From: Cohaesibacter haloalkalitolerans
GTDB lineage: Bacteria; Pseudomonadota; Alphaproteobacteria; Rhizobiales; Cohaesibacteraceae
Length of the DNA stretch: 64,000 bases
Reading direction: 5' to 3'
NCBI RefSeq assembly: GCF_003574655.1
Contig: NZ_QNUM01000004.1
Span: 62,001 to 126,000 of the forward strand
Every line of letters starts with the position of its first letter. Position 1 is the stretch's first letter. This document shows, piece by piece, positions 34,417 through 42,670 of the stretch. The notes below the pieces were generated by a model. That model was not told where the DNA came from. It saw only the letters and a program-made list of their open reading frames with translations, and did no database searches. The position numbers and the translations under genes are program-made.

Positions 34417-35403
34417 TTACTTGGCAAGTCCGATTGCCTTGATGGTATCGCCAAGATTCTTGTCGGTCTTGGCAATCAGAGCACCGACATCGGCAGCGCC
34501 CATGGATACGACATCAGCACCGCGGCTTGCCTTGAAGTCGGCCCATTCCTTGGTACCCAGCACCTTGAGAACAGCCTTTTCGTAGGAGCAGGCAATCTCC
34601 TTGTCCATTCCGGCAGGACCGGTCAGGGCCTGATAGGAAGACAGCGTCCAGCCCGAATCCAGCTGTTCGACGGTGGTCGGAATGTCAGGCAGCGAAGGCA
34701 TGCGGGTGTCGTTCATGTAGGCAAGGCCCTTGAGCTCACCCTGATCGATCAGCGACTTCACTTCGGACTGGGCAACGGTGATGACATCAACCCCACCAGC
34801 CATCAGTTCCTTGATGGCAGGCGCTGCGCCCTTGGAGGGAATCCAGCGAATGGACGACGGATCCATGCCCTCGGCATTCAACAGACCGGCCAGAGCCAGA
34901 TGCCAGATCCCGCCCTGCGAGGTGCCGGAAGCGGTGATCTTGCCAGGATTCGTTCTGGCTTCGGTGAGGACTTCCTTGAGGCTCTTGTAAGGGGAATCCT
35001 TGGAAACCGTAAAGCCGGCAGGCACCAGATCCAACAGGGCAATCGGCGTTACCTCTTCATAGGTCAAATCCGTCAGACCGATCCAGTGCATGGTGTTGAT
35101 CTCGGTCGTGGTCGAGCCAACGGTGTAGCCATCCGGTTTGGCGCGCGCAATGGCCGAATGCCCGGTCACGCCGTTACCGCCGGTGCGGTTGACCACGTTG
35201 AAGGGCTGCCCCATTTCCTCGCTCAGCATGCTGGCGAGCATGCGGGCGTTGGCGTCCGTGCCACCACCGGCACCCCATGGCACGATATAGGTAACCGCAC
35301 GCGTCGGTTTCCAATCGCATTCAGCAGAGGCGCCTGTTGCTGCCAGAGCGCCAAGTCCCAAAACGGTTGCCCCCAAAAGGGCTGTCATCAATTTTCCTGT
35401 CAT
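34417..35403 (-). CDS. tctC: Tripartite tricarboxylate-type transporter substrate-binding protein (TctC/Bug)
   Basis: 328-residue periplasmic binding protein. The signal peptide (about 1-27) ends ATGASA. The Bug-family core is visible in TYIVPWGAGGGTDANARMLA, the VVNRTGGNGVTGHSAIARAK ligand-loop region, and DLVPAGFTVSKDSPYKS. Bug proteins bind carboxylated ligands, which favours a sugar acid or related compound as the operon's substrate. ATG 35403 has GGAGG upstream. Located after dhaL. Confidence 0.93.
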   Translation of the reverse strand: MTGKLMTALLGATVLGLGALAATGASAECDWKPTRAVTYIVPWGAGGGTDANARMLASMLSEEMGQPFNVVNRTGGNGVTGHSAIARAKPDGYTVGSTTTEINTMHWIGLTDLTYEEVTPIALLDLVPAGFTVSKDSPYKSLKEVLTEARTNPGKITASGTSQGGIWHLALAGLLNAEGMDPSSIRWIPSKGAAPAIKELMAGGVDVITVAQSEVKSLIDQGELKGLAYMNDTRMPSLPDIPTTVEQLDSGWTLSSYQALTGPAGMDKEIACSYEKAVLKVLGTKEWADFKASRGADVVSMGAADVGALIAKTDKNLGDTIKAIGLAK

Positions 35404-35557
35404 CGTGTCCTCCACTCGATGGAAATTAAAAAGGAAATCCTCCCGGATTCATAAACCGGCCCCGACGCGAACAATCGCAACAAGAGCGAATGTCAGCGCC
35501 GGTTCCGACATTTCCCGCGTGCCGTAACCGGGCACGCAGAAGAAGCTTCAGAACGGA

Positions 35558-36205
35558 TCAACCGGCGGCCAGCGCCTGCATGAACCCGTTGAATTCATCA
35601 GCGAGAATACAGGCGACCGTTCCGCCCGCATCCTGCAACCCGCGTGACTTTTCCTGAAACGCGGCGGCCTTGCCGTGCTGGGCAACCAGATCCCTGGTGG
35701 CTTCCAGAGCATCGGCAGCCGCTTTGGCCGCAGCGGCGCAGGCTTCCTCCAGAGACGCCCCCTTGCCAGCCTCGGCCTCGCAACGGCGCGCAATCGGATC
35801 AAGCACATCCAGCACCGTCTTGTCGCCAAGCGCCGCTTTGCCACGCATGGCAACACCGTTGGCATAGGCATCCCAGAAGGCAGCAAGCCCCGCCACATCA
35901 AGCGCTGCGGCACCGTCCAGCGCCTTGGACCCGCGCAGGAAGCCCGTCGCCATCAGCGTCCCCATCGTCGATGGGGCAGCCTTGGCAATGGCGGCTCCAG
36001 CCGTTTTCATCTGGGTCGACAGATCGGGCGCATCCAGCGCTCCGACCGCTTCGCTTGCCGCACGAAAGGCTTTCGCCATCGTCAGCCCGAGGTCGCTGTC
36101 GCCCACCTTGCTGTCAAGTTCGATGAGCGCATCCCGCTCCGCCTCGAATCGGGCAGCCAGACGGGGGAAGAGGCCTGCAACGGTCTTCGCGTCCAATGTC
36201 TGCAT
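35558..36205 (-). CDS. dhaL: Dihydroxyacetone-kinase-type subunit L
   Basis: 215-residue nucleotide-binding subunit. In DhaL the ADP/ATP-Mg site uses three Asp residues in LDxKIGDGDHG; here LDSKVGDSDLGLTM keeps the three Asp but replaces the second Gly with Ser and the His with Leu. Other conserved blocks: APSTMGTLMATGFLRG and GDKTVLDVLDPIAR. No DhaM phosphotransferase gene is present, so the kinase is probably ATP dependent rather than PTS dependent. ATG 36205 has a strong GGGAGGGAG SD and lies 11 bases after dhaK. Confidence 0.88.
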   Translation of the reverse strand: MQTLDAKTVAGLFPRLAARFEAERDALIELDSKVGDSDLGLTMAKAFRAASEAVGALDAPDLSTQMKTAGAAIAKAAPSTMGTLMATGFLRGSKALDGAAALDVAGLAAFWDAYANGVAMRGKAALGDKTVLDVLDPIARRCEAEAGKGASLEEACAAAAKAAADALEATRDLVAQHGKAAAFQEKSRGLQDAGGTVACILADEFNGFMQALAAG

Positions 36206-36216
36206 TGCTCCCTCCC

Positions 36217-37218
36217 TCAACCGGCAAAATGCTTGAAGAATGGCGTGTCGACTTCTGCCGCGATCAGCGGTTCCAGCTCGTCGTCAAGCTTCAGAATGGA
36301 AATCGAAAAACCGGCCATTTCCATCGACGTGGCGAATTCGCCCAGCCAGACATGGCGGATCGTGACGCCCTCGTCGTCCAGCAGCTGGCCGAGACGCCGG
36401 TAGGCAATATAGAGTTCCTCAAGCGGCGTGCCGCCCAGGCCATTCATCAGCACGGCCACTTCGTCGCCGTCCACATAGGACTGTTCGGCAAAGATGCGGT
36501 CGGCCATTTCCTTGACTACAGCATCCACCGGCTCCAGCGCCTTGCGCGTAATGCCCGGCTCGCCATGGATACCCATGCCGATTTCCATTTCGTCATCGCC
36601 AATCTGGAAGCTGGGTTTGCCCACTTCAGGCACAATGCAGGGAGACAGCGCAACGCCCATGGTGCGCACCCGGTCCTTCGCCTTCTCGGTCAGCCGCTTG
36701 ACTTCGGCCAGAGGTTTCATCTGGGCAGCGGCCGCTCCGGCCACCTTGTAGAGGAAAAAGATCCCGGCCACACCGCGCCGCTTGTGCTCTTCACCAACCA
36801 CCGACGAGGCAACATCATCATTGCCGACGACGGTTGCGGTTTCGATGTCATCCAGCTCGGCCAACTCGCCAGCCATATCGAAATTCATGATGTCGCCGGT
36901 ATAGTTGCCATAGAGATAGAGAACACCAGCCCCCTGATCGACATATTTGGTGACGGACAGCAACTGGTCGGAACTGGGCGACTGGAACACACCACCGACC
37001 CCTGCCCCGTCGAGCATGTTCTTGCCGACATATCCAAGGAAAAGCGGCAGATGACCGGAGCCACCGCCCGTGACAATGCCCACCTTGCCCGGAACGGGAT
37101 TGGCGGTGACGAAACACCGCATGTCACCATCGGCAAAGGTCACTTCCGGATGCGCACGATAGATGCCTTCCAGCATCTCATCGACAAAATCTTCGGGATT
37201 GTTGAGGAACTTTTTCAT
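36217..37218 (-). CDS. dhaK: Dihydroxyacetone-kinase-type subunit K
   Basis: 333-residue substrate-binding subunit. Landmarks of DhaK: TGGGSGHLPLFLGYVGKNML (with the catalytic His of GSGH), LYGNYTGDIMNFDMAGELAE (catalytic Asp) and GMGIHGEPGI, whose His binds the keto substrate as a hemiaminal. The usual Glu after GSGH is Leu here, which, with the changes in dhaL, hints at a substrate other than free dihydroxyacetone, such as erythrulose or another short ketose. First gene of the operon dhaK-dhaL-tctC-tctB-tctA-aldolase, divergent from the lacI-type gene. Confidence 0.9.
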   Translation of the reverse strand: MKKFLNNPEDFVDEMLEGIYRAHPEVTFADGDMRCFVTANPVPGKVGIVTGGGSGHLPLFLGYVGKNMLDGAGVGGVFQSPSSDQLLSVTKYVDQGAGVLYLYGNYTGDIMNFDMAGELAELDDIETATVVGNDDVASSVVGEEHKRRGVAGIFFLYKVAGAAAAQMKPLAEVKRLTEKAKDRVRTMGVALSPCIVPEVGKPSFQIGDDEMEIGMGIHGEPGITRKALEPVDAVVKEMADRIFAEQSYVDGDEVAVLMNGLGGTPLEELYIAYRRLGQLLDDEGVTIRHVWLGEFATSMEMAGFSISILKLDDELEPLIAAEVDTPFFKHFAG

Positions 37219-37746
37219 TGGACTAGATCTCTTCTTGGAACGAAAGGCATGGCAAACCGGCCACGGTGCTGCGGCCGCAAGGAGTTTTCGTTTCACTCGC
37301 GAACATTGAATGATCCGGGAGTGATCCGGGAATCCTGAGGATTTTCAGGCAAGGTAGAAAGAAAGGCTGCCGCACAGGCAAAGCTGACCACGCGCCTCAC
37401 ATCGGAGACACGGCAGACCGGACAGGCGTCAGCCTCTATGCCGCAAGGACTTCTATCTTACGACCCGTGGGAATATGGGAAAGGACCGGACCGGCCATCT
37501 GGCCCGGCAAGTCTGCGCGGTGGCGCGCAAAACCATCCCCGGCAATTAGGGTGGTAAAAATCGGTGCGCATTGTTCATCCTCCCTGTTTAGTGAACATTA
37601 CGGCTTTATTAGTAAAATAATATCATGTATTTTAGTGATGTTCAATAATTATTTCCCATTGCCCCATGGCAGCCTGTTGTCTTATTGAAAGACCCGTATC
37701 AACCGGTTATGCCAAAAGGGGAAAAAGAGAGAGGAAACAGCGGTCC
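37219..37746. other. Divergent control region between dhaK and the LacI-type gene
   Basis: 528 bases. The right part (37565-37660) is AT-rich and holds TGTTCA/TGAACA boxes and a 13-base near-palindrome (37585-37597). No gene is evident in the left 350 bases. Confidence 0.55.
37585..37597. promoter_or_regulatory. Candidate LacI-type operator
   Basis: TGTTTAGTGAACA differs from its own reverse complement only at the centre base and one symmetric pair. TGTTCA at 37572-37577 and 37639-37644 repeat the half-site. Located between the divergent dhaK and lacI-type genes. Confidence 0.45.
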
Positions 37747-38805
37747 ATGGAGTCTGCCCCGAAAAAGAATGCCACCCTTCGACAGGTCGCGGACCACGCT
37801 GGCGTCTCAGTCACCACTGCTTCTCTGGTGCTCAATCGCAAGGGCGACATTTCCGAGAGCACGCGCCTGCATGTGCTGCACGCCATGGAGGAACTGAACT
37901 ACACCCCGAGAGGTGAGCGCAGCTCCGCAGAGACTCTTGCCTCGGATGCCCAGAACACCGTCCGCTTCCTCAAGATCGCCCGCCACGGCCAGACCGTGAA
38001 CCGCGACCACAATGTCTTCATTTCTGACTATATAGACGGCATGTCATTCGAAGCGACCCGACGCGATTATTCGCTGCAGGTCGTCTCTCATGAAGCGACT
38101 GATATTTCTACGATAATCGAGGAAATATCAGCCTCCGATCTGCGCGGCATCGTTGCCCTGGGCACCGAGTTGAGCGACGAGGATGTCCGCCTGATCACCA
38201 ACTGTGGCATCCCGAATGTGATTGTCGACACCTACCGCCCGTTCGTCGACGGCAATTTCATCGACATGGACAACGACCAGCTGGTGCATCTCGCCCTTGA
38301 TCATCTCATCTCACAGGGCTTCAGCCGGATCGGTCTGGTCAGCAGCTATTCCGAGGTGAACAACTTCAAGCTCCGCCATGAAGCCTATCTCAGAGCCATG
38401 AATGCCCATAAGCTGGTGATCGAGGAAGAAAACATCCTCTCGGTCTGTGCGACCAGCGAAGACGCCTATACTGATTCTCTCAAGCAGCTGGCAGGCATCA
38501 AGACCCTGTCGGACGCCTATTTCTGCTCGAACGACGTCATCGCCTTCGGTTTCATCCGCGCCTTGCGCGAGATGGGCTATTCCGTTCCTGCCGACATTTC
38601 AGTGGTCGGTTTCGACAATTTGCCGATGGCCAACATATTCGACCCGCCGCTAACTTCACTAAACGTTCCTAAACAACGTATCGGTGCCATGGCCATCCGC
38701 ATTCTGGACGACCTGATCGTTGCCAAGATCAAGCAACCGTCCGTCAAGGTGCTGGTATCTGGCGATCTTGTCATCCGCCAGAGTGTCAAGCTGAAAGCTG
38801 ACTAG
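37747..38805 (+). CDS. LacI-family transcriptional regulator
   Basis: 352 residues: N-terminal LacI helix-turn-helix and hinge (about 9-60; ATLRQVADHAGVSVTTASLV, then LNYTPRG), then a periplasmic-binding-protein-like effector domain (about 75-350; ENILSVCATSEDAY, SVVGFDNLPMANIFDPPLTS). It is divergent from the dhaKL/tct/aldolase operon and most likely its repressor or activator. ATG 37747 is preceded by GAGAGGA at slightly long spacing; the frame is open to 37666 without similarity. Confidence 0.92.
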   Translation: MESAPKKNATLRQVADHAGVSVTTASLVLNRKGDISESTRLHVLHAMEELNYTPRGERSSAETLASDAQNTVRFLKIARHGQTVNRDHNVFISDYIDGMSFEATRRDYSLQVVSHEATDISTIIEEISASDLRGIVALGTELSDEDVRLITNCGIPNVIVDTYRPFVDGNFIDMDNDQLVHLALDHLISQGFSRIGLVSSYSEVNNFKLRHEAYLRAMNAHKLVIEEENILSVCATSEDAYTDSLKQLAGIKTLSDAYFCSNDVIAFGFIRALREMGYSVPADISVVGFDNLPMANIFDPPLTSLNVPKQRIGAMAIRILDDLIVAKIKQPSVKVLVSGDLVIRQSVKLKAD

Positions 38806-38962
38806 GCCGGCTCCCGGGTGCCAGATCGGGCGCATGGTGTGGAGGTCGGCACACGCTGACGTTCTGCGCTCCGTCTCATTAGTGTTATTGCGCATCGCGC
38901 CCTTATCCCTCAGGCTCTGAATACCCATCTCTACGGCACGTGCCCATTGCACACGGCGCACC

Positions 38963-38981
38963 GCCCGGTTCGCGACCGGGC
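38963..38981 (+). terminator. Hairpin after LacI-type gene
   Basis: Seven-base stem GCCCGGT / ACCGGGC with a five-base loop, 160 bases after the stop and 50 before the next gene. It could equally act in the leader of the dehydrogenase gene. No T-run. Confidence 0.35.
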
Positions 38982-39031
38982 AGCAATCGCGCCGCCAAGA
39001 GACAGCGCAACAGACCCAAAGGATACACGAC

Positions 39032-40228
39032 ATGAATGTGACGACTTTCGCCCAGCTTCTTGCCGTTGGCCTGATCGCTGGGGCCAGCCCAGCCCTCTCC
39101 CAGTCCTTCAATGAGGCTCCCCCCAATGCCGAGGGGCAACGACCCGCTTTTGCCGGGCAAACGAGAGCGCCCATCCTTGCCGATGGCATCACTCTGGAAC
39201 GGACCGTCATCGCCCGTGGCCTTGATCACCCATGGGGAATGGATCAATTGCCAGATGGCCGCTGGCTTGTTACCGAGCGTTCCGGAAGTCTGCGCATCAT
39301 CGGGGTCGATGGCAGCAAATCCCGCGCCATTACCGGTCTGCCGGAAGTTGACGCCCGCCAGCAGGGCGGCCTGCTCGATGTGACCATCCGGGATGACTTT
39401 GCCTCCACGCGCCGGGTATGGTGGAGTTATGCCGAGCCGCGCGGCAATGGCACCAACGCAACGGCGGTGGCGACCGGCACCCTCTCCGCTGACGAAAAGC
39501 GGATGGAGGATGTCGAGGTCATCTTTCAGCAGCAACCCGCCTGGCGCTCGGCCAACCATTTCGGCTCGCGGCTGGTTTTCGACAACATCGGAGCCCTGTT
39601 TGTGACAACCGGCGAACGCTACTACGAAGCCTCGCGGCAACTGGCGCAGGACATCGAAACGACGCTTGGCAAGGTGGTTCGCATCACCCCCATGGGCGGC
39701 GCAGCAGCGGGCAACCCGATGCTCCCCGGAGGCCTGCCGGAAATCTGGTCCTATGGCCATCGCAACATCCAGTCCGCAGCCCTCGGGCCGGATGGCACCC
39801 TGTGGACCGTGGAACATGGCCCGAAAGGGGGCGACGAACTCAACCACCCGCAGGCAGGCCGCAACTATGGCTGGCCGATCATTGCCTATGGTGAGAACTA
39901 TTCCGGCACGCCGGTTGGCGAGGGACTGACGGCGAAAGACGGCATGGAACAGCCGGTTTATTACTGGGACCCGGTGGTCGCTCCCTCCGGCATGGTCTTC
40001 TATGACGGGGCCATGTTCCCCGAATGGCACGGCGATGCCCTCATCGGCGGCCTGGCAAGTCAGGCTCTGGTGCGCCTGAAACTGGACGGAGAAAAGGTCA
40101 CCGGTGAGGCGCGTTATCTCGAAGGGCGAAGCCGCATCCGCGACGTCGACGTCGATGCCACCGACGGCTCTATCGTCATTCTGACAGACGCGGCCAACGG
40201 GACTCTTACCCGCCTGACCCGTAGGTAA
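39032..40228 (+). CDS. PQQ-dependent aldose sugar dehydrogenase-like protein
   Basis: 398-residue secreted six-bladed beta-propeller of the soluble glucose dehydrogenase/YliI type. Signal peptide about 1-23 (ending PALSQ). The catalytic His is in ARGLDHPWGMDQLPDG, with QQGGLLDVTI and a PQQ/Ca-site region in WSYGHRNIQSAAL and VEHGPKGGDELNHPQAGRNYGWP. The reaction would oxidise aldoses in the periplasm to lactones, passing electrons to quinones or cytochrome. PQQ synthesis genes are not in this window. Apparently monocistronic, with a GC-rich hairpin 20 bases downstream. Confidence 0.9.
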   Translation: MNVTTFAQLLAVGLIAGASPALSQSFNEAPPNAEGQRPAFAGQTRAPILADGITLERTVIARGLDHPWGMDQLPDGRWLVTERSGSLRIIGVDGSKSRAITGLPEVDARQQGGLLDVTIRDDFASTRRVWWSYAEPRGNGTNATAVATGTLSADEKRMEDVEVIFQQQPAWRSANHFGSRLVFDNIGALFVTTGERYYEASRQLAQDIETTLGKVVRITPMGGAAAGNPMLPGGLPEIWSYGHRNIQSAALGPDGTLWTVEHGPKGGDELNHPQAGRNYGWPIIAYGENYSGTPVGEGLTAKDGMEQPVYYWDPVVAPSGMVFYDGAMFPEWHGDALIGGLASQALVRLKLDGEKVTGEARYLEGRSRIRDVDVDATDGSIVILTDAANGTLTRLTRR

Positions 40229-40250
40229 AAGCAAGCCTAGGAATAGCAGC

Positions 40251-40272
40251 CCCCGGCACGACCCGGCCGGGG
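40251..40272 (+). terminator. Hairpin after sugar dehydrogenase gene
   Basis: CCCCGGC / GCCGGGG stem with an eight-base loop shortly after the stop codon; no T-run. Confidence 0.5.
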
Positions 40273-40414
40273 CCTGCAATAGCGGGGCACTTCCGCCAGA
40301 TTAGGGGATTCACCGGAAAGACAGCGTGCAAGGGCAGTTATACAAGTAAGCCACATATCGGAATTTGATCCATTCCTTTTCATGCCCTTGTGCCAATTTT
40401 TTCAGGTTTGTTCC

Positions 40415-41563
40415 ATGCATCGCTTCATGATCCAGCTCACCAGAGCCATACTGCTGATCGCAGCCGTCGGGCTGTTCGTCCTGTCCATCTCCTATCTGAT
40501 CGATGGCTTCAATCTTGATGGCGATGACGTCGAGACCTGGCCGATTGTTGCCAGCACCTTGCTGTTCATTCTGGCTCTGGTCGTGTTGCAATTCTTCAAT
40601 CCGGGCCTCTACAACAAGTTCAACGACACCGTAAAGCTGATCATCAATACGCGCGGATCAAGCCTTGAGGAGATTTTCGACGCCTTCAAGGATATGGACA
40701 CGGCCTGGGGCAAGCCATGGATGGGCCGGATTTCCACAATCGGCAGGGATGTCATCATCCTCGGCCCCAATGCGGAAGAAGAATATGTTTTCATCCGGCC
40801 GCTTCTCGGAATCTTCATCAGCGTGAATTTCGGCCATCTGACGTCCTTCCTGCGCCCGGGCAGCGGCGAGGAATGGCGTCTTGAGAAAACGGAGCAGCCG
40901 GCCAGCACAGCAGACGCCATTCGTTATTCCTTCGGCTCCGCCTGCCTGATGCCAACCTTGATCGACAGACTGCAGGGCTTCTTCAACACCGGAAGAGCAG
41001 ACAATTCAACGCTGGGCATGGACAGCAAGGAAGAGATCTTCCTGTTCAACGAAGAGTTCAAATGGACCGGTCAGGACTTCCATCTGCTCGATGTCACCAT
41101 GAAACCGCGCCTGACCATTTCATCGCACATTCCCTGCAAGACATTCCACATCAGCGATGCCCGCAGCGGCAAGGAGCTTTTCATGCTCACCAAACGACTG
41201 TTCCACATCTTCACCTCCTATGATCTCTATCAGGGCGGTGTCAAATTCTGTCGCCTGAAGAGAAGGCTCGTGCTGCATCACACCTATTTTTCGGGCGACA
41301 CAAGAGAAGGCAAGCTGGAACTGATCCGGATGAACGCCATGTTCGGTTCCAACTATCAGGTCAAGCTGGCTGGCAAACAGATCGGCACCATTGCACGGAA
41401 GCTGAACGCGACCCTGTCCAACGTCGTCTTCGACAATTTCATTCTCTCGGTGGCGGATCCCAGGTGGCTGCCGCTGATGGCTGGGATGAGCGTCATGGCC
41501 GCACGACAGGCCCAACGGGAGAAGGTCAGCGACGCGATATCACTCTCCGACTCACTGGACTGA
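40415..41563 (+). CDS. Membrane protein with C-terminal LURP-one/scramblase-like domain
   Basis: 382 residues. Two N-terminal hydrophobic segments (LTRAILLIAAVGLFVLSISY and WPIVASTLLFILALVVLQFF) are followed by a soluble region. The last 150 residues have the repeating strand pattern of LURP-one-related/tubby-like proteins: KELFMLTKRLFHIFTSYDLY, KFCRLKRRLVLHHTYFSG, YQVKLAGKQIGTIARKL and VVFDNFILSVADPRWLPL followed by a hydrophobic helix. The middle region (about 75-240) is unassigned. Start at ATG 40415 is preferred over 40382. No neighbours suggest a function; a role in membrane lipid handling is only speculation from the fold. Confidence 0.6.
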   Translation: MHRFMIQLTRAILLIAAVGLFVLSISYLIDGFNLDGDDVETWPIVASTLLFILALVVLQFFNPGLYNKFNDTVKLIINTRGSSLEEIFDAFKDMDTAWGKPWMGRISTIGRDVIILGPNAEEEYVFIRPLLGIFISVNFGHLTSFLRPGSGEEWRLEKTEQPASTADAIRYSFGSACLMPTLIDRLQGFFNTGRADNSTLGMDSKEEIFLFNEEFKWTGQDFHLLDVTMKPRLTISSHIPCKTFHISDARSGKELFMLTKRLFHIFTSYDLYQGGVKFCRLKRRLVLHHTYFSGDTREGKLELIRMNAMFGSNYQVKLAGKQIGTIARKLNATLSNVVFDNFILSVADPRWLPLMAGMSVMAARQAQREKVSDAISLSDSLD

Positions 41564-41617
41564 GGGCCGGCCCGGCAAACCGTCTCGCCATTCCTCCAAC
41601 GGCAGTGATGGCGCGCC

Positions 41618-42064
41618 TCAGCGCTCGCCATCCACCGCGCCGGAGCTGGTTTCAATAACTTTCTGCATGAGAGCGACAAACTGTTGCTGTTCAACTGCGC
41701 TGAGGCCCGACAGCGCATCCTCATTTTCCGCCAATGCTGCCGAGATTGCCGGAGCGCGCAAAGCCCGGGCGCGTTCGCTCAGCCACACCCGCTGTACCCG
41801 CCCATCGCTCTCGTCCTTCCTTCGCGAAATCAATCCGTCCCGCTCCATTCGCGACAGGGTATTGGCCATCGTCGCCTGTTCGATGTCGAGCCGTTCAACC
41901 AGCTGCTTCTGGGTCAACCCGTCCGTTTCCCATAACTCCAGCAACGCCGGAAAGGTCCCGGTCGTCAGGCCAAGCGGCTTGATCCGAGCTGAAAGGCCGC
42001 GCGCGAAAATGCGGGCCAGATGATTGAGCAGATAGCCCGCGGATTGGTTTTTTCTGAATTCCAT
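41618..42064 (-). CDS. MarR-family transcriptional regulator
   Basis: 148 residues with a winged helix: LTTGTFPALLELWETDGLTQ, then QLVERLDIEQATMANTLSRM (recognition helix) and the wing GLISRRKDESDGRVQRVWL. It functions as a dimer in known members, usually as an autorepressor released by small aromatic or other ligands. It is divergent from a small membrane-protein gene, and a perfect 13-base inverted repeat lies between them. ATG 42064 is chosen; the upstream extension to 42148 crosses the operator. Confidence 0.9.
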   Translation of the reverse strand: MEFRKNQSAGYLLNHLARIFARGLSARIKPLGLTTGTFPALLELWETDGLTQKQLVERLDIEQATMANTLSRMERDGLISRRKDESDGRVQRVWLSERARALRAPAISAALAENEDALSGLSAVEQQQFVALMQKVIETSSGAVDGER

Positions 42065-42083
42065 GCCATCAGGATAGCACTTG

Positions 42084-42119
42084 TATAGCAAGCTATGCAA
42101 TGCTATATAGCTTGCTATA
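42084..42119. promoter_or_regulatory. MarR-type operator
   Basis: TATAGCAAGCTAT (42084-42096) and its exact reverse complement ATAGCTTGCTATA (42107-42119) with a ten-base spacer, in the 76-base gap between the two divergent starts. Each arm is itself nearly palindromic, so two MarR dimers could bind. Confidence 0.7.
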
Positions 42120-42140
42120 TTGTTTTTGGGAGATAACCTG

Positions 42141-42590
42141 ATGATCAAGAACCTTCATCCCGTCGCTGGCGCAACAGCCCTTATTCTGATCCTCGCTTTC
42201 TGGTTCTCGACGGCCCTGTCGGAACTGTTTGCCGGACCTGCCACGGTGATCATGGTCAAGACGCTGATCCCGTATGGATTCATTGTTCTGATCCCCGCAA
42301 TCATCGTCGCAGGCGCCTCTGGTTTCCGGCTGGGCAAGGGCTGGCGGGGGCCTGTGATCACACGCAAGCAAAGGCGGATGCCCTTCATTGCGGCGAACGG
42401 CCTCTTGATCCTCATTCCGTCGGCCCTCTACCTCTCGGCCAAGGCTGAAGGCGGCACCTTCGACACCGGCTTCTATGTTGTCCAGGCTCTGGAGCTGATC
42501 GCCGGAGCCATCAACATAACGCTGTTGACACTCAACATGCGCGACGGGCTGCGGCTTTCGGGAAACCGGCGCGCCCGCCCACAAGCCTGA
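42141..42590 (+). CDS. Small four-helix membrane protein controlled by the MarR regulator
   Basis: 149 residues with four hydrophobic segments (ATALILILAFWFSTALSELF, TLIPYGFIVLIPAIIVAGAS, FIAANGLLILIPSALYLSAK, and VVQALELIAGAINITLLTLN). A basic loop GKGWRGPVITRKQRRMP separates the second and third segments. No family recognised with confidence. GGGAG precedes the ATG. It is the only plausible target of the divergent MarR protein and ends in a bidirectional terminator. Confidence 0.75.
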   Translation: MIKNLHPVAGATALILILAFWFSTALSELFAGPATVIMVKTLIPYGFIVLIPAIIVAGASGFRLGKGWRGPVITRKQRRMPFIAANGLLILIPSALYLSAKAEGGTFDTGFYVVQALELIAGAINITLLTLNMRDGLRLSGNRRARPQA

Positions 42591-42604
42591 CAGGCGCATA
42601 AAAA

Positions 42605-42638
42605 ACCGGCCCTGCCCGCTGATTTGGGCAGAGCCGGT
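42605..42638. terminator. Bidirectional terminator
   Basis: Thirteen-base stem with one mismatch (ACCGGCcCTGCCC / GGGCAGaGCCGGT), preceded by a run of A's, between convergent genes. Confidence 0.7.
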
Positions 42639-42670
42639 CGATGAGGCAGCTTAACGGTAATGCGCAGCGA

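Noticed and set aside
38903-40279. 458-residue minus-strand frame opposite the sugar dehydrogenase gene
   Set aside because: Shadow of a well-supported PQQ-type dehydrogenase; no SD, no domain, no hydrophobic pattern of its own.
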